Notes: generated by a model from the sequence alone, not told the origin. DNA of 64,000 bases from Castanea sativa (GCF_040712315.1 NC_134023.1:66562757-66626756), one strand, 5' to 3'; shown: positions 44,956-57,043, numbered from the stretch's first letter. A program made the numbers and translations.

Positions 44956-46709
44956 AGCAAGGAGGAGGTGTGCTGAAGCTTAGGCTTTCCTCTATATCAA
45001 GTATGAAATGACTTTCTAGGGTTTACCATTATTGTGTTTGTTCTTTTTCAATGTGAACGATTGATGAAGGTGATTCGGATTAAAGTTTTTTTGTCATAAA
45101 ATTAGTGGTTTACCATTGTTGGGTTTACCATTGGTGTGTTTGTTCTTTTATAGTTGACATTAATGACTGTGGTCCCTAGAAATATTTTGATTAGATGCAT
45201 TTGTAGGTTATCTGTGATCCCATAGAGACAAATGGTTTAGTTGGTTGTGTTTCTTGTCTCTGGCCTCACGTTAAATGGTATTTTATGTGCAACTAAAATT
45301 ATTTTGCTTTTGTCAATTATTAGTGCTCTCTGTGCATGTGTTGGTTATGTATTTAATTACTATTATTTGTGCATGTGTTTTAACTCCTACAGATGGCTAC
45401 TAAAATTCATTTTGATTTTACTATTCACCATATTGGGAATTTTGAGTGGAACCCTAGTTTAGAGTATTTAGGTGGTGAGGTATCTACAATGGGTAATATT
45501 GATCCAGATCTACTAAGTCATTTTGAGATACAAGACATTTGTGCTAAGGTTGGAAGACCCATTAACAGTAGGATTTTTTATTTCATACCTGATGGTGACT
45601 TAGAGCAAGGGTTAAGGTTAATTACTTTCGATGATGATGTGACTTACATGTGTGACCTACATGTGTGAACTACATGCTGAATTGCCAACAAATGAAATCA
45701 CACTTTATGTAGAACCTGAAGTTGAACCAATTGCTGTTGAAGAACCTATAGTTGAACCAGATCAACCAATTGCAGTAGACCAGCCATGGGAAATGAATGA
45801 TGAAGATGATGATACTAATTGTGAGGAGGTGACCAATAATGTCTCTGTTAGATCATCTGTGGTTGACCAAAATGATGTTAGTGAAGAACATGTTGAGGGT
45901 TTAAAGGATGGTAGTGTTGGTGGAGCTGTGCATGTGGATGACCATGCTACCCATGGACAGAACGTGGATGACAATGCTACCCATGGACAAACTGTTGGTA
46001 GTGAAGATGTTCATGTGGATGAACCTCATTGGCTAGATGAAGGGTATGAAGGACCAGATTATCCTGATGACATATTTGATGCTCAGAACAATGAGGTGCC
46101 TAATATGAGAGAGCATCAAAGAGATACTGAAAATGTAAATGAGGGAGAGCATTTGAAGGAGCCAGTTACAAATAATGGGAAGAGACTAGAAGCTGCTGTC
46201 AGTGATCAAGCTACTGATGATAATGATTGGGTTGAAAAAGCTTTTGATGATGATAATACTAAGAGCAATAACAATTCTGAAGATGAGGATGAAAGGGTGA
46301 GATATCCAGAGTTTAACGAGAAGACTAGTATGAGTAACCCTCAGTTATGCAAGGGTATGAAGTTCCCAAATGGGAAGGTGTTTAGGGTTGCCTTGAGGGA
46401 ATATGCAGTGAAAAAGCCTGTGGACATTAAGTTTAAGCTTAATGAAAAGACCAAAATTTCTCTCCATTACAAGTATGAATGTGGTTGGAGGGTATATGCA
46501 TCACAGATTGCAGGAAGTTAACCTTCCAAATAAAGACCATGGTTCCAACTTGTACATGTAGCAGGACATTCAAGCATAGCTAAGTCACTTCTACATCTGT
46601 GGCTAGGAAGTACTTGGATGATTTCAACAAAAACCCTAACTGGGCAATTTCTAGTGTGAAGCATTGAGTTATGCAGTATGTGTTTGTGGACTTGAGCATA
46701 AATCAAGTG

Positions 46710-47283
46710 TACAGAGCTAAGAGGAAAGCTAGAGAGTTCATACTAGGTGATGAGAGGTTGCAATATGGGAAGCTCAGGGACTATGCAAAGATGATAAGAG
46801 TAACTGATGTGGGGAGTAAGGTGATTCTGCAAACTGAGATTACTGAGTCTAACACACAACCCAAGTTCAAGAGGATGTATGTGAGATACAATGCACAGAA
46901 AGTTGGAAACTTGGGGGGGGGGGTGTAGGCCACTTGTAAGATTAGATGGTTGCCATTTGAAAGGCAAGTTTGGTAGACATATATTATCAGCAACTGTACA
47001 GAGCTAAAAGGAAAGCTAGAGAGTTCATACTAGGTGATGAGAGGTTACAATATGGGAAGCTCAGGGACTATGCAGAGATGATAAGAGTAACTGATGTGGG
47101 GAGTAAGGTGATTCTGCAAACTGAGATTACTGAGCCTAACACACAACCCAAGTTCAAAAGGATGCATGTGAGATACAATGCACAGAAAGTTGGATTCTTG
47201 GGGGGGGTGTAGGCCACTTGTAAGATTAGATGGTTGCCATTTGAAAGGCAAGTTTGGTGGACATATATTATCAGCAACTGCAA
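46710..47283 (+). repeat. 287-bp tandem duplication within the MULE transposase
   Basis: TACAGAGCTAA starts at 46710 and TACAGAGCTAA-like again at 46997; both copies run through ATACTAGGTGATGAGAGGTT, a G-run and TATTATCAGCAACTG. Few differences between copies, mainly the length of the G-run (10 against 7). Confidence 0.9.
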
Positions 47284-48639
47284 GGGATGTGAATGACAAT
47301 ATTTTTCCTGTTGCATTAGGTGTAGTTGAGCAAGAAAACAAGGATACTTAGGTGTGGTTTTTACAAACATTTGCAGATGATATTGGGAGGCCAGATGAGT
47401 TGAATCTGGTGTTCATTTCAAATAGGCAGAAGATAATACAATTCACTTGCTTTTTGAGATTTCTGTTTGTTCTTAGTCATTACATTTCTTCTTTTTGAAA
47501 GTTTTGTTTTTGTTCTTAGGTAGATGGTTTTTATTTTTGTTCTTTGGATGTTTTTTTATTGTATTTATGATAACCAGCGATTGATACCTGCAATGGAGAT
47601 GTTGTTCCCAACAATTGAGCATAGATTCTGTGTGAAGCATATTTACAACAACTTTAAGTTAAACTTTAGAGTTTAGAATTGAAGGCTGCATTATGGAGGT
47701 GTGCTGCAGCAACAACAGTTAGGGAGTTTGAGAAGAGAATGCAAGATATGAAGGAATTGGACAAAGAAACATGAGAGTATCTAGTAGACATCCAACCAAC
47801 CCAATGGACCAAGTCACATTTCACTCCAAGGGTCATCTCTGATTGTTGTGTGAACAATCTTAGTGAGTCATTTAATTCTATGATACTAGAAGCTAGGGAT
47901 AAGCCTATCATTGCCATGCTAGAGTGGATTAGGGTTAGGTTGATGAGTAGAATGTATAGTAAGAGGACTGGGATTGAAAAATTCACTAGTAACATATGTC
48001 CAAATATAGTGCAGAAGCTTGAACAGTTGAAAGTTGATTCTAAGTCATTTTCTGCTATTCTATCAAGTTGCTATATATATGAGGTTGATAATGAGTATGA
48101 GAGGCATGTGGTTAACCTTACAAGAAAGTGTTGTACTTAAAGAGTTTGGGATTTGACAAGAATCTCATGTAAACATGGTGTTGCAACAATCTATAACTAT
48201 AAGAACCTAGAGAGGCCTGAGGATTATGTGCATGCATGCTATAAAAAGGATGCCTATGTGGCTACATATAAGGAGATGATTACCCCACTGCTTGGCCAAG
48301 ATGAATGGGTTGAAACCAACCAACCTACCCATGTTGCTCCAATTGTGTACAAGCCTCCAGACAAGCCACCAATGAAAAGGAAGAAAGATGCAGATGAGCC
48401 AAACAGCCCATACAAAGTTTCTAGGTCATATAGACCTATAAAATGTGGGTTTTGCCATAAGAAGGGGCATAATTCAAGGAGGTGTAAGGCTGGAATAACT
48501 TATGAGACACCATGGCAAAAAAGATAGAGACTTGAAAGAAAAAAAAAATTTGTAAGTAAAGCAAGAATGTGTTCACTATGACAATTATATTACAAATCTA
48601 TTTCTGATGCAAGGCAATTCTTTTTTGTAGGGACAAGAG

Positions 48640-49210
48640 GACAAGGAATAAGCACTAACCAACCAGCAAGCACTGACCAACCAAGTCAGGGTGCATATTC
48701 AGTACCTCAACCAGCAAGTCAGCCACCTAGGCAACCAGCAAAAAGGTTTGCAAGGCAACCACCCTGGTTTGCCAACCAGGCAGCCAACTAGCCACTCAAC
48801 CAGCCACCTAGACAACTACCAAGAGATCACCCAGGCAGCCAACCAGACAACCAATCAGTAAGCAAAGCAGTCAACAAGATTAGCAAATAAGAAAGCCAAC
48901 CAGGCAACCACCATTCAAGCAAGGCAGCCACCTAGATCTGCAAACAAGGCAGCCAACTAGCAAGCAAGGCACCCACCTAGACCAATAAACAATGTAGCCA
49001 AGCAGACAACCAGTTAACCAACAAGTGGAGTAGCTAACCATTCAACAAGAAAGCCAACCACCCATCAAGCAAGTCAACCAGTTAACTAGCCACAAAAGTA
49101 GCCACTGAGGAAGCCAACAGGCAAACCCCATACACAGCCAACTGAAACATCTGCTTCAGCTTCAAGCTTTACCACCATCTGCAGCTGATTCAACCAAATC
49201 ACCACCAAGT
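48640..49210 (+). repeat. Low-complexity CCA/GCA/CAA repeat (transposase tail)
   Basis: Irregular repeats of AACCAGCAA, CAGCCAACC and AGGCAGCCA over about 570 bases. In the transposase frame they would give a Gln/Pro/Ala-rich tail; stops (TAG) have since appeared. Confidence 0.6.
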
Positions 49211-49671
49211 AAAGCACCCACAGCTTAATGGTTCTCATACAGCCAGCCCATCTCTCATATTCCTAAGGAAACATGGGACACAAAAAAACCTCTATCTCAG
49301 GTATATACACAAACACAAATACCACCCTTTATACTTACATAAAACACTGAATTAGATCTTGATATGAAGTTGCTATGTATTTTGCAGCCTCCAAGGGGGT
49401 TGGTACCACCAAGGGTAGTTAGGAGTAGTTATCTGTTCTCATATGGGAGAGGAGGTGGATTAAGAGCTGAGACATATGATGCAATGTTCTCAACAGGCAG
49501 GGGCAAGGGCAATGACAAAGGCAAGGTCTTTGGGAAATGAAGATTGGAGAATGTGCAAGCAGAAACTTTACTTTACTTTTTTTTGTTATTGTGCATGCCT
49601 GATAGTGGCATGTCTCCACTTTTTTGTTATTGTGCATAACTTTCTACTGTAAAGTTATTTTGTTATTGTCT

Positions 49672-50927
49672 TGCTTGCTTACTCCCAAGTGCAGGAGACC
49701 GTAGCAATATAATTCTCGGAGTACCGAGGTTGAATCACAAGAAGCAGGGTAAGTTCAAAGACAATATAATTAAATAACAATTTGGGTGAAGAAGAAAAAT
49801 AATTTTGCTTGGTGACTGTTAACAAGAATAATAATAAAAACTGATTCAAATCAATAATATAAATACTAGGGCATCGGGGTGTTTTTCTATATCAATATGA
49901 GATTCTTTGTGATCTAAGAAAATATTTATTTCATAATTAATTGTTCTTATACAATTAAAAACTTATAATTCGGTTGAACTGCGACAATTCAAGAACGCAT
50001 GATAATCTTGATTATTAATGCGGTTAGAAATTTTTTTCAAAGAAACTCATTCACTTTAAAATCTGATTTCTATTAAAACTATTAGAAATTCATCTAAACA
50101 ATAAGAAAAACATAATTGAACTTATTGAAAGCATGGAAGAACTAATACATCAAAAGAAATCTAATTGAACAATCAAATATGTCGGTGATAAAATCCTAGA
50201 AAGAATCACATTGAATATTCATACTGTATAAAAGAAACCTAACCCCTAGCCCTAGCAAAGAGTTTAAGCTGTCATTAGAGAAAGGAAAATACAAGGTTTT
50301 CTCTATCAAAATTCGTTCTACACAGCCTCCCTTCAAAATCCTAACGTAAAAGTATCTAAAGAAAATAAAACTTGTACTATTTCAATTTCCGTCTAGGTTT
50401 ACAGTGGTAACTTGTGAGTCAATTTCGGCCTTCAAAAATTGAGAATTTTGAAAAACTCAAAACTGAAACGTTGTAGATAATTAAGTCATGGTTCTAACCC
50501 ATTTAGTCTTGTGTCAATTGGATTTTTGATGAGAGAGATAAGCCCAAAATACTGATCAGTGCTCAAATTAGATTTTTCCTTTTCAGATTCTGCCTGTTTG
50601 GTTTCTTTCCTTATTTGAAACTTCCAATCAGAGTAGACGATCCAAGCACTCCAGCTGCACCTCCTTAGATATTTAAGCATGGTCCTTTAGCTCCACTTTG
50701 ATTATAGTTTGACCTCTATTCTCTCACAAATTCCTATAAACTCATCTTTCTCACATGATTTCTTGAAAGTAGAAAATTACACACAATGAATCTTATTCAA
50801 GAAATTATGTAAAGATAAATAATAGGGAATAATGCAAATCATGACTTAATTATACAAATTAAGCATAATAATAAGGAGATAATGTCCACATAAATATATA
50901 ACAAGTATATATTTTAAGGCGTTATCA
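49672..50927 (-). mobile_element. Solo LTR nested in the MULE
   Basis: 1,256 bp, plus-strand ends TGCTTGCTTACTCCC and GGCGTTATCA, flanked by a perfect 5-bp duplication TGTCT (49667-49671, 50928-50932). No internal region is left, so it is the product of recombination between two LTRs. On the minus strand it opens TGATAACGCC and ends GCACTTGGGAGTAAGCAAGCA, which suggests the original element was read on the minus strand, Athila-like in general look. Confidence 0.85.
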
Positions 50928-50932
50928 TGTCT

Positions 50933-51180
50933 TAGTAAAGACAAAACCACCTATTATTGAAGTACTTTGGCAGTATTTAGCCCTTCATGTTAGGTGGAGT
51001 CCACTTGCTTTGAACAATACTTATTATATACGTATGGAATGGTACTCTTGCTTTAAAACATACTTCTTTATGCTTCTTCAATTGATGTAAACAGAATCTT
51101 GTGGGGTGCATGTGCAATTGCCCCTTATATAAAGAAGAACAAATTGCATACCCTATTCAAATTACAAGAACACCTTACAT
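50933..51180. other. MULE interior, non-coding
   Basis: Spacer between the 3' ends of the two convergent MULE genes. Nothing recognisable. Confidence 0.5.
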
Positions 51181-51425
51181 AAAGAACACATTACAAGGCA
51201 GCATTACACATTACATAAACAAGGCAGCATACTCTATTCAATTTACAAGATCACATTACAAGGCAAAATTACACATTACATAAACAATGCAGCATGCTCT
51301 ATTTAATTTACAAGATCACATTACATAAAGAACACATTACAAGGCAGCATTACACATTACATAAACAAGGTAGCATTACATAAAGAAGAACACATCACAT
51401 AAAGAATACATTGCATACTTTATTC
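51180..51425. repeat. Tandem repeat in the MULE interior, about 65-bp period
   Basis: Units built from CATTACAAGGCAGCATTACA, CATTACATAAACAAGGCAGC and CTCTATTCAATTTACAAGAT, at about 51188, 51252 and 51325. A shorter word, ACATTACATAAAG, repeats inside and beyond them. Confidence 0.7.
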
Positions 51426-51521
51426 AAATAAACAACAACATTACACAGTGCCAAATACATGGAATATACTTGTCAAAAGTAGTAGTACCCAAAATTATAC
51501 AATAACTACAACAACTTGCCT

Positions 51522-52134
51522 TCAAGGCAGACTTAATGGCTTTGTTCCAAATTTTCCCATCCTACTAGAAAACACAAAAAAAAAGCAAAAAACCCACCAT
51601 GACACAACAAGTGCAAATTTGTACTTCTGTAACTTCTCTTTAGCTATCCTCTCTCTAACCCTAGCTTTTTCTTCCCTTTGTTTGACTACTTTTTCCCTTA
51701 CAATAGCTGTTGTTTCCCTATCACTAGCCTCATTTTCCTTTTCCTCTGCAACTCTTGCTTGATTCTTGTACATATTGAATCTTGCAAGGACAATGGGTGC
51801 AACTTTAGACCCACGCTTACATGTTTTGCCATCCAACCACCAAAAGTATTTACAAGTAGGTTCATCATCCTACACAAAAACAAAAACAAAACAAAAAAAT
51901 CAAATTAGGGTTATTCATAAAGTCAACAAAACCAGAAAACCAACAAAACCAGAAAATAAAAATAAAAAAAGGAAAAAAAAAATCTGAAAACCAACTGTTA
52001 CTCACCACATCATAGTAGTTGCACCCATAAAACCTTCTCCCAAAATTGTTCAAGGTCAAAGCAGTCCGTAGCCAACAACGGTCAGCAGAGCATGAATGGT
52101 GACTGGAACCCAAGTAATAACTTGAAGATTTCAC
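51522..52134 (-). pseudogene. GRF-type zinc-finger protein gene of the MULE (start codon lost)
   Basis: Accessory gene at the right end of the MULE. Two exons, 52134-52006 and 51869-51522, joined GT-AG in phase 0, give 158 residues. Exon 1 has SHHSC...NNFGRRFYGCNYYDV; exon 2 opens DDEPTCKYFWWLDGKTC. The GRRFYGC...CKYFWWLD pattern with flanking Cys/His is the GRF zinc finger, a nucleic-acid binding fold. A Glu/Arg-rich coiled coil follows (RVAEEKENEASDRETTAIV). The start position reads GTG where the mirrored place in the left inverted repeat (44934) is ATG, so the start codon appears mutated; otherwise the frame is intact. Its role in transposition is unknown to me. Confidence 0.7.
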
Positions 52135-52431
52135 TTTGGTAATCGGAGTACAGAGAGAAATGGGTTTGGGGATTTTTAGGGATCTTGATATAGAGAAATG
52201 GGTTTGGGGTTCTGAGGTAGAGGGAGGGAGAGAGCTCTTTCTTTTTTTATGGTTCTATTTGGGTTCTAATTTTGACTTATATAGTAAATGAGATTTTCTA
52301 ACGGAAAGGGCAGAGGTGGGTAACGGGGGTTTTGATGGGGCCACCACAAGTGGGTTAAGTGATAAATTTTAAACTATGGGTGGGCATTGTTAAAACACGC
52401 CAAACCACAGGTGGGTAAAGTGCAATTTCTC
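52131..52431 (-). repeat. Right terminal inverted repeat of the MULE
   Basis: Inverse of 44658-44955. Its inner end covers the start codon region of the GRF gene, so that gene's promoter and leader lie inside the repeat. Confidence 0.85.
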
Positions 52432-53112
52432 CTGAAAAAAATTTACAAAGTGATCGGTCCCATTTTAAGTTTTTAACAAAGACAATAAATGAGTATTTGA
52501 ATTAATTTTTCTTATTTGTGACACATCGTAGTAAAACTATATAGTAAAAGAGTAATGTTATACCCACACATTATTTTACAACATTTTTACTAGCTAATTA
52601 TTAATGTAGCAAATTCTTGTTGGTTCTCATCTGGACCACCACTAAAATCATATTTTTACTTATTAATAATTATTCACCACATCAACCGGTTGTAATATAG
52701 TTTGTGACTTTAGCATTTTTCCACAGTAAAATTTGTTGTACTTCTAATATCACTAAAAAAAAGTGTTTTGAACATAGTCCAAGGATCAAATCACACTTGA
52801 GTGGAGTTAAAGATCATGATACAAAGATTATTATATTTATGCGAGAAAAGAAAATATGACAAATGTAACTTATTTTTGTTACAAATTTTTTAAAATATAG
52901 ACGTAATGTACCTGTACAAATCATGTAAAGTTCTTTTTCCATTTCGTATTTTTAAGCCGAACTTTTGAAACGAACTTATTTTTAAATATACCGAATTATT
53001 CTCGTATGTATATTTACTGAATTAAACACATACCATATAATACTATGTTATGTACATATGTTTGACTATATTTACATATGAGGTTGAGTTTTTATGTTTT
53101 ATATATAATTTA
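52432..53112. other. Intergenic AT-rich DNA
   Basis: No gene. At about 52555-52745 a stretch with CCCACACATTATTTTACAAC on one side and GGTTGTAATATAGTTTGTG on the other looks like an old MITE related in style to the one at 42161, but its ends are not clear. Confidence 0.4.
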
Positions 53113-53507
53113 GGGTAAATTACAAATTACATCCCTAAAGTTGGGAGATGTTTGGATTTTAAATATTGAAGTTTCAAAATTTGGATTTTAACCCCCTGAA
53201 GCTTAGGGATGTTTAGATTTTACACCCTAAAGTTTCAAAATTTTTATTTTACCCCCTAAATCTTAAGGGTGTTTGGATTTTACTACCTAAAGTTTGAAGC
53301 TGTTTAAATTTTATACCCTGAAGTTTTAGAATTTGGGAGTGTAAAAGCCAAACGCTCCGAAACTTTCGGATGTAAAGTTCAAATTCTGAAACAACAGAGT
53401 ATAAAATCCAACCCCCCAAATTTCAGGAGGTAAAATTCAAATTTTGAAATTTTAGGGTGTAAAATCCAAACACTCTCAAACTTTAAAAGTGTAATTTGCA
53501 ATTTACC
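53113..53507. mobile_element. Fold-back MITE made of short inverted and tandem units
   Basis: 395 bp, left end GGGTAAATTACAAATTAC, right end GTAATTTGCAATTTACC, flanked by TTA on both sides (53110-53112, 53508-53510). Each arm is built from repeats of about 45-55 bp with a CCCTAAAGTTT...GGATTTTA theme, and the right arm is the inverse of the left. The TTA flanks would suit a PIF/Harbinger-like insertion. A fragment of the family lies at 39065-39130. Confidence 0.65.
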
Positions 53508-54704
53508 TTATAATCTTATTTTTTTGCCCATTTTTCCTATTGAATATGAATTTGACTCATCTTAGTCAAATTTATACAAACCAGATAAAATAAGAGGATG
53601 TGTTAATTTTTTTTTTTAAACCCGATTTATTTATTTTAATTTTGGAAAAGCATAAAGCAGTAATTGGTTAGAACATTCTTAGAGTTTGATGTGATCATTT
53701 GGTAGTATTTGTTTTTGCCTCATTTTATCTTCACACACACATAGACAACAAAAATAGGCATTAAAGGTGAATTCAAGGGAAATAAATATTACCTTAAAAA
53801 GTTGAAAGCTTTCGAATAAGAGGGAGTTAAAGTTTTTTTTTTTTTTTTTTTTATAACTTCTCCTTCAGTTTTTTGATTGGTATGAATCTAAATCATGAAT
53901 GAAGTCAAAATGGTCCATACTCCTAGGGTAGGACAAGCAAATAAGACTTTAGGTCCATAGTTGTAGGGAATATATATTGGCCAGTGACTTCCCAATTTCG
54001 GGTCCATGCTCATAAGGACTAGGCCGGCAACATCTAGCTTTGCTTAATACTTGTCTTTATCAGCTTCGGCTCCAAATATGGCCCAATTTTCTTGGCTTTG
54101 GGGAATATTCTTGAAGAAATTATTAGCTTGGTAAACACTCCCTAGTATGAAGGATGGATCCTACTCAAGGGTCTCAAACGCTCAATCACTTTTATTTTAT
54201 TTGATGGGCTTGACAAATGTGATATTCCATTTTTTTTTTTAAGTTTTAATTACATGGTAAAAAAAAAACCTATTTAAAAGGATATTACTTGCCACGTCAC
54301 CTAATTCTAGATATAAGATCTTCATCAATCTCTACATTTACATTCTTTAATTTCTTCTCATTACAAAAAATAAAATTTTATATACATCAAGAAGGAAAAA
54401 ATAAAAATAAAAAAGAGAACAAATCTATATATAGTCCATTAACTTGAGTTGAAAATACCCAATTTAAGAACTATCACTATCTATTTTAATCATAATATCA
54501 CTGGAGTGGTTTATTTGTTGTGTCATTGCCTGAATTATCATTTGGCTGCATTGAGTTTAACCAAGCTTAGTATCTCTTATTAAACTAGCTTTTAATAATG
54601 GCAAAAATTGTTACAGAGTAGCATGAATATGATATCAGCTTTTAATCTATGAGAAACACAAACTTTTTGGCATAAATCTAGTGCTTTTAAATAGAAAAAA
54701 AAAT
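53508..54704. other. Intergenic DNA, nothing recognised
   Basis: AT-rich, with a T-run at 53834-53852. No coding frame, RNA gene or clear element end seen. Confidence 0.5.
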
Positions 54705-54878
54705 TACAAATCAAATATAATATTTAATATCACATCATCCAATGTACACTAGTAAAAAAAGCAATTAAAAACACATATGAAAATGATTAACTAATAATTT
54801 CTTTTTTCTCCATTTTAACTGAGGGGATTCTATTCTTTCTTTTGGAATTTATTGGTATATATTAAATTCCCTTCTATG

Positions 54879-55716
54879 TAAGGTTCGTCAATGGGCCGGG
54901 TCGGGCCGGCCCGGCCCATTTTCACTTGACCCATAGGCACTATGGGCTGGGCATAATGGACTATTAACTAATTAATGGGCCGAGTCGGGCTGAGCCGAAA
55001 GAGAAAACCTTAGCCCATGACCCTGCCCATGGGTAATGCCCATTTTGTCTTTAGTGAGCAAGATCGGGTTGGGCCTAATAGGCTACCCATGGACTTATGT
55101 TAGCATATTATTTTATTATTTTTATAAAGAAAAAATCAATTTTTTATAAGGGAATAATCAATCTATTTTTTTTAAAGGAAAGAATTAAAGAATTTAATAC
55201 TTAATCACAAATTTTTTTACATTCAAATCTATTTAATTTTTTGTTTTGTTGATGGAAACGTATTTAATTTTTTTTATTAAGGCTTTAAATAGTTTTTTAT
55301 TTTATCTTTAATAATAAAAAATATCAAATGGTTAATTCAAATTTGTTAGACTACTAGAAAAATATATATTTAGTAAACTAAGTTTTGCACAATTACTTTG
55401 AGTATCTTAGTGGTTGAGAAAGTTCTTTTAAGAAATTTCTTTATAATATCTCAAGATCAATCCTTCATACACTTTCTATATATTTTTGTTATGAATTATA
55501 AGTTATTGGGCTGGGCCAATGGGCTGGGCAACGGGTTGGGCTACTGGACTAGCCCACCGGGTACCCATAGGCATAAAAACTAGCGCACAGTCTGACCCAC
55601 TGGGCTAGTGGGCTACCCATGAGCCTTAATAACAACAGGCTGGGCCGCCAATTAACCCGGTGGGCCGTCGAGTTTCTGAGTCGGGCTATGGGCCGTAGGC
55701 TATTTGATGACCCTTA
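54879..55716. mobile_element. hAT-type MITE
   Basis: 838 bp inserted in the segmental copy. Ends TAAGGTTCGTCAA and TTGATGACCCTTA are inverted repeats (11 of 13), flanked by CTTCTATG / TTTCTATG (8 bp with one mismatch; 54871-54878, 55717-55724). GC-rich GGGCCGGGTCGGGCC-like words sit near both ends; the middle is AT-rich. The undisturbed site is visible at about 40380-40390. No transposase. Confidence 0.8.
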
Positions 55717-56578
55717 TTTCTATGATAGAAAGTTTGATCTATCTAAGCTTTATTGATTTTGGGAATTGGAGATACTTTGCTTGTGTTTAGAAAAGCTTGG
55801 TGATTGGCTTCATTAATTAAAAATGTTTTCTTCTTTTTGACAAAGAACCACAAAGTCATAATCATCATTTTGTTTTCTGAAAACTTGATATCATTGTGTA
55901 GGAAATCATTTTTCTCGTTTTGAAAATCTTGATAAAGACATTATACCTAGAGATATACCCAGATAAAGTCTACGCAGTACTTATGGTGGTGAGAATTACA
56001 TTATAGATAGCTTTAAAATTGTCAAATTCTGCCCCCAAATAACTTCTCTGTTTATATAGCCTGGTCCAAGTAAACTAAGAAACTTTTATGTCCTATTCAA
56101 ATATATGAAAATTACACTTCAATAAATTAATGTTGTGAGTGACTGTCCTAAATAATTACTGACTTGGTTCAAAGCCACACCTTATTCCTTAATTAGGGTC
56201 AACTTTGGTCATTACATCAGTAGTCAAGTTGTAATCACCCCTATTATTTCTCTAATAATTAGTTTTTATTTTACCTAATTTTGATTACATCATACATAGG
56301 GTACTAATTTTCATTTTAGTTATATTATGCAACATAATGTCTCAAATATCAATAAGATACTAAAAAATATAAGTATCTTAAATCTTCAACCCAACAATAC
56401 AGTTGTGTCTTGAATAAAAATACCCTGTTGGAAATGTAATAAAACAAATAATAGAAAATTATTCTATGCTATTTTTAAAATTGAATTACTTTTTTTTTTT
56501 AATTGAAGGTAAAAAAATTGAAAATTTTATGTACAACTTTTAATATGCACTTGTCACTTGTTTAATACATGCTATTAG

Positions 56579-57043
56579 TTGAGGCATTTGGAGGAAATTA
56601 GAGGGTGTAACAGGTCTTCAAAGAGCTCTTGATTTTCCACTACATCAAGTGGAATCATCACAAGTGATAGACACATGTCATCCCTTGATTTTCCCCAAAG
56701 GAGCCTAGAGAAGCACTGCCGTCCGATCAACTATGTGAAGATTGAGGCTGAAGTCAAAGGAACACTCATAGAGAGGCTTGATCATATATATATATATATA
56801 TATTAGATGAACCAATTCTGACCGTTTGATCAATGATATAGGGCGTAAGGTGTATATTAATCTGATGAGCCCAATGTATTGGATCAGCTGTGTTTGTAGT
56901 TAGAGGAGCAATTAGGGGCAGAGAGAAAAATAAAGGAGAAAAATGAGAAGAAAACCCACAAGAAAAAGGGACTAAAGCAATTTGTCCAACAATATGTGAA
57001 GAAACAAGGATATTATAAAGCCAGAACTCACTCAATAAATTGA
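56579..57043 (+). pseudogene. Copy of the 140-residue protein gene (exons 2 and 3 only)
   Basis: Exon 2 copy begins at 56579 after a retained AG and keeps LRHLEEIRGC, but has a TGA at 56630-56632. Its last codons and splice donor (56784-56804) are replaced by a (TA)n tract. Exon 3 copy begins at 56888 and has a TAG at 56897-56899. Exon 1 is missing. It cannot make the protein. Confidence 0.85.

Larger units (their letters stand above)
45393..49541 (+). pseudogene. MULE transposase (PB1, MuDR, DDE, SWIM and CCHC parts)
   Basis: Starts at ATG 45393 just after a possible splice acceptor (CTACAG). Order: PB1-like domain (about 45400-45660); acidic linker; MuDR DNA-binding part (FPNGKVFRVALREYAVKKPV, about 46360-46420); DDE core; SWIM remnant (VWDLTRISCKHG, 48147-48180); CCHC knuckle CGFCHKKGHNSRRC (48447-48488); Gln/Pro/Ala repeat tail (48650-49200); last exon ending GKGNDKGKVFGK at about 49540. 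Damage: a 13-bp duplication at 45643-45668 shifts the frame; a 287-bp tandem duplication (46710-47283); the second catalytic Asp is Asn (AAT, 47421-47423, in FISNRQK); a stop replaces a SWIM Cys at 48138. The first Asp (VRLDGCHLKG) and the NNLSESFN Glu remain. It cannot transpose by itself. Confidence 0.85.
44658..52431 (+). mobile_element. Full-length MuDR-like element (MULE), inactivated
   Basis: 7.8 kb with terminal inverted repeats of about 300 bp: left 44658-44955 opens GAGAAATTGCACTTTACCCA, right 52131-52431 ends with the inverted form. Inside, a transposase gene runs on the plus strand and a GRF zinc-finger gene on the minus strand, so the two genes converge as in MuDR. A solo LTR is nested at 49672-50927. 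A 9-bp target duplication is not clear because both flanks are A-rich. Confidence 0.88.

Noticed and set aside
50486..50680. Minus-strand frame of 64 codons
   Set aside because: Lies inside the nested solo LTR; no family recognised.
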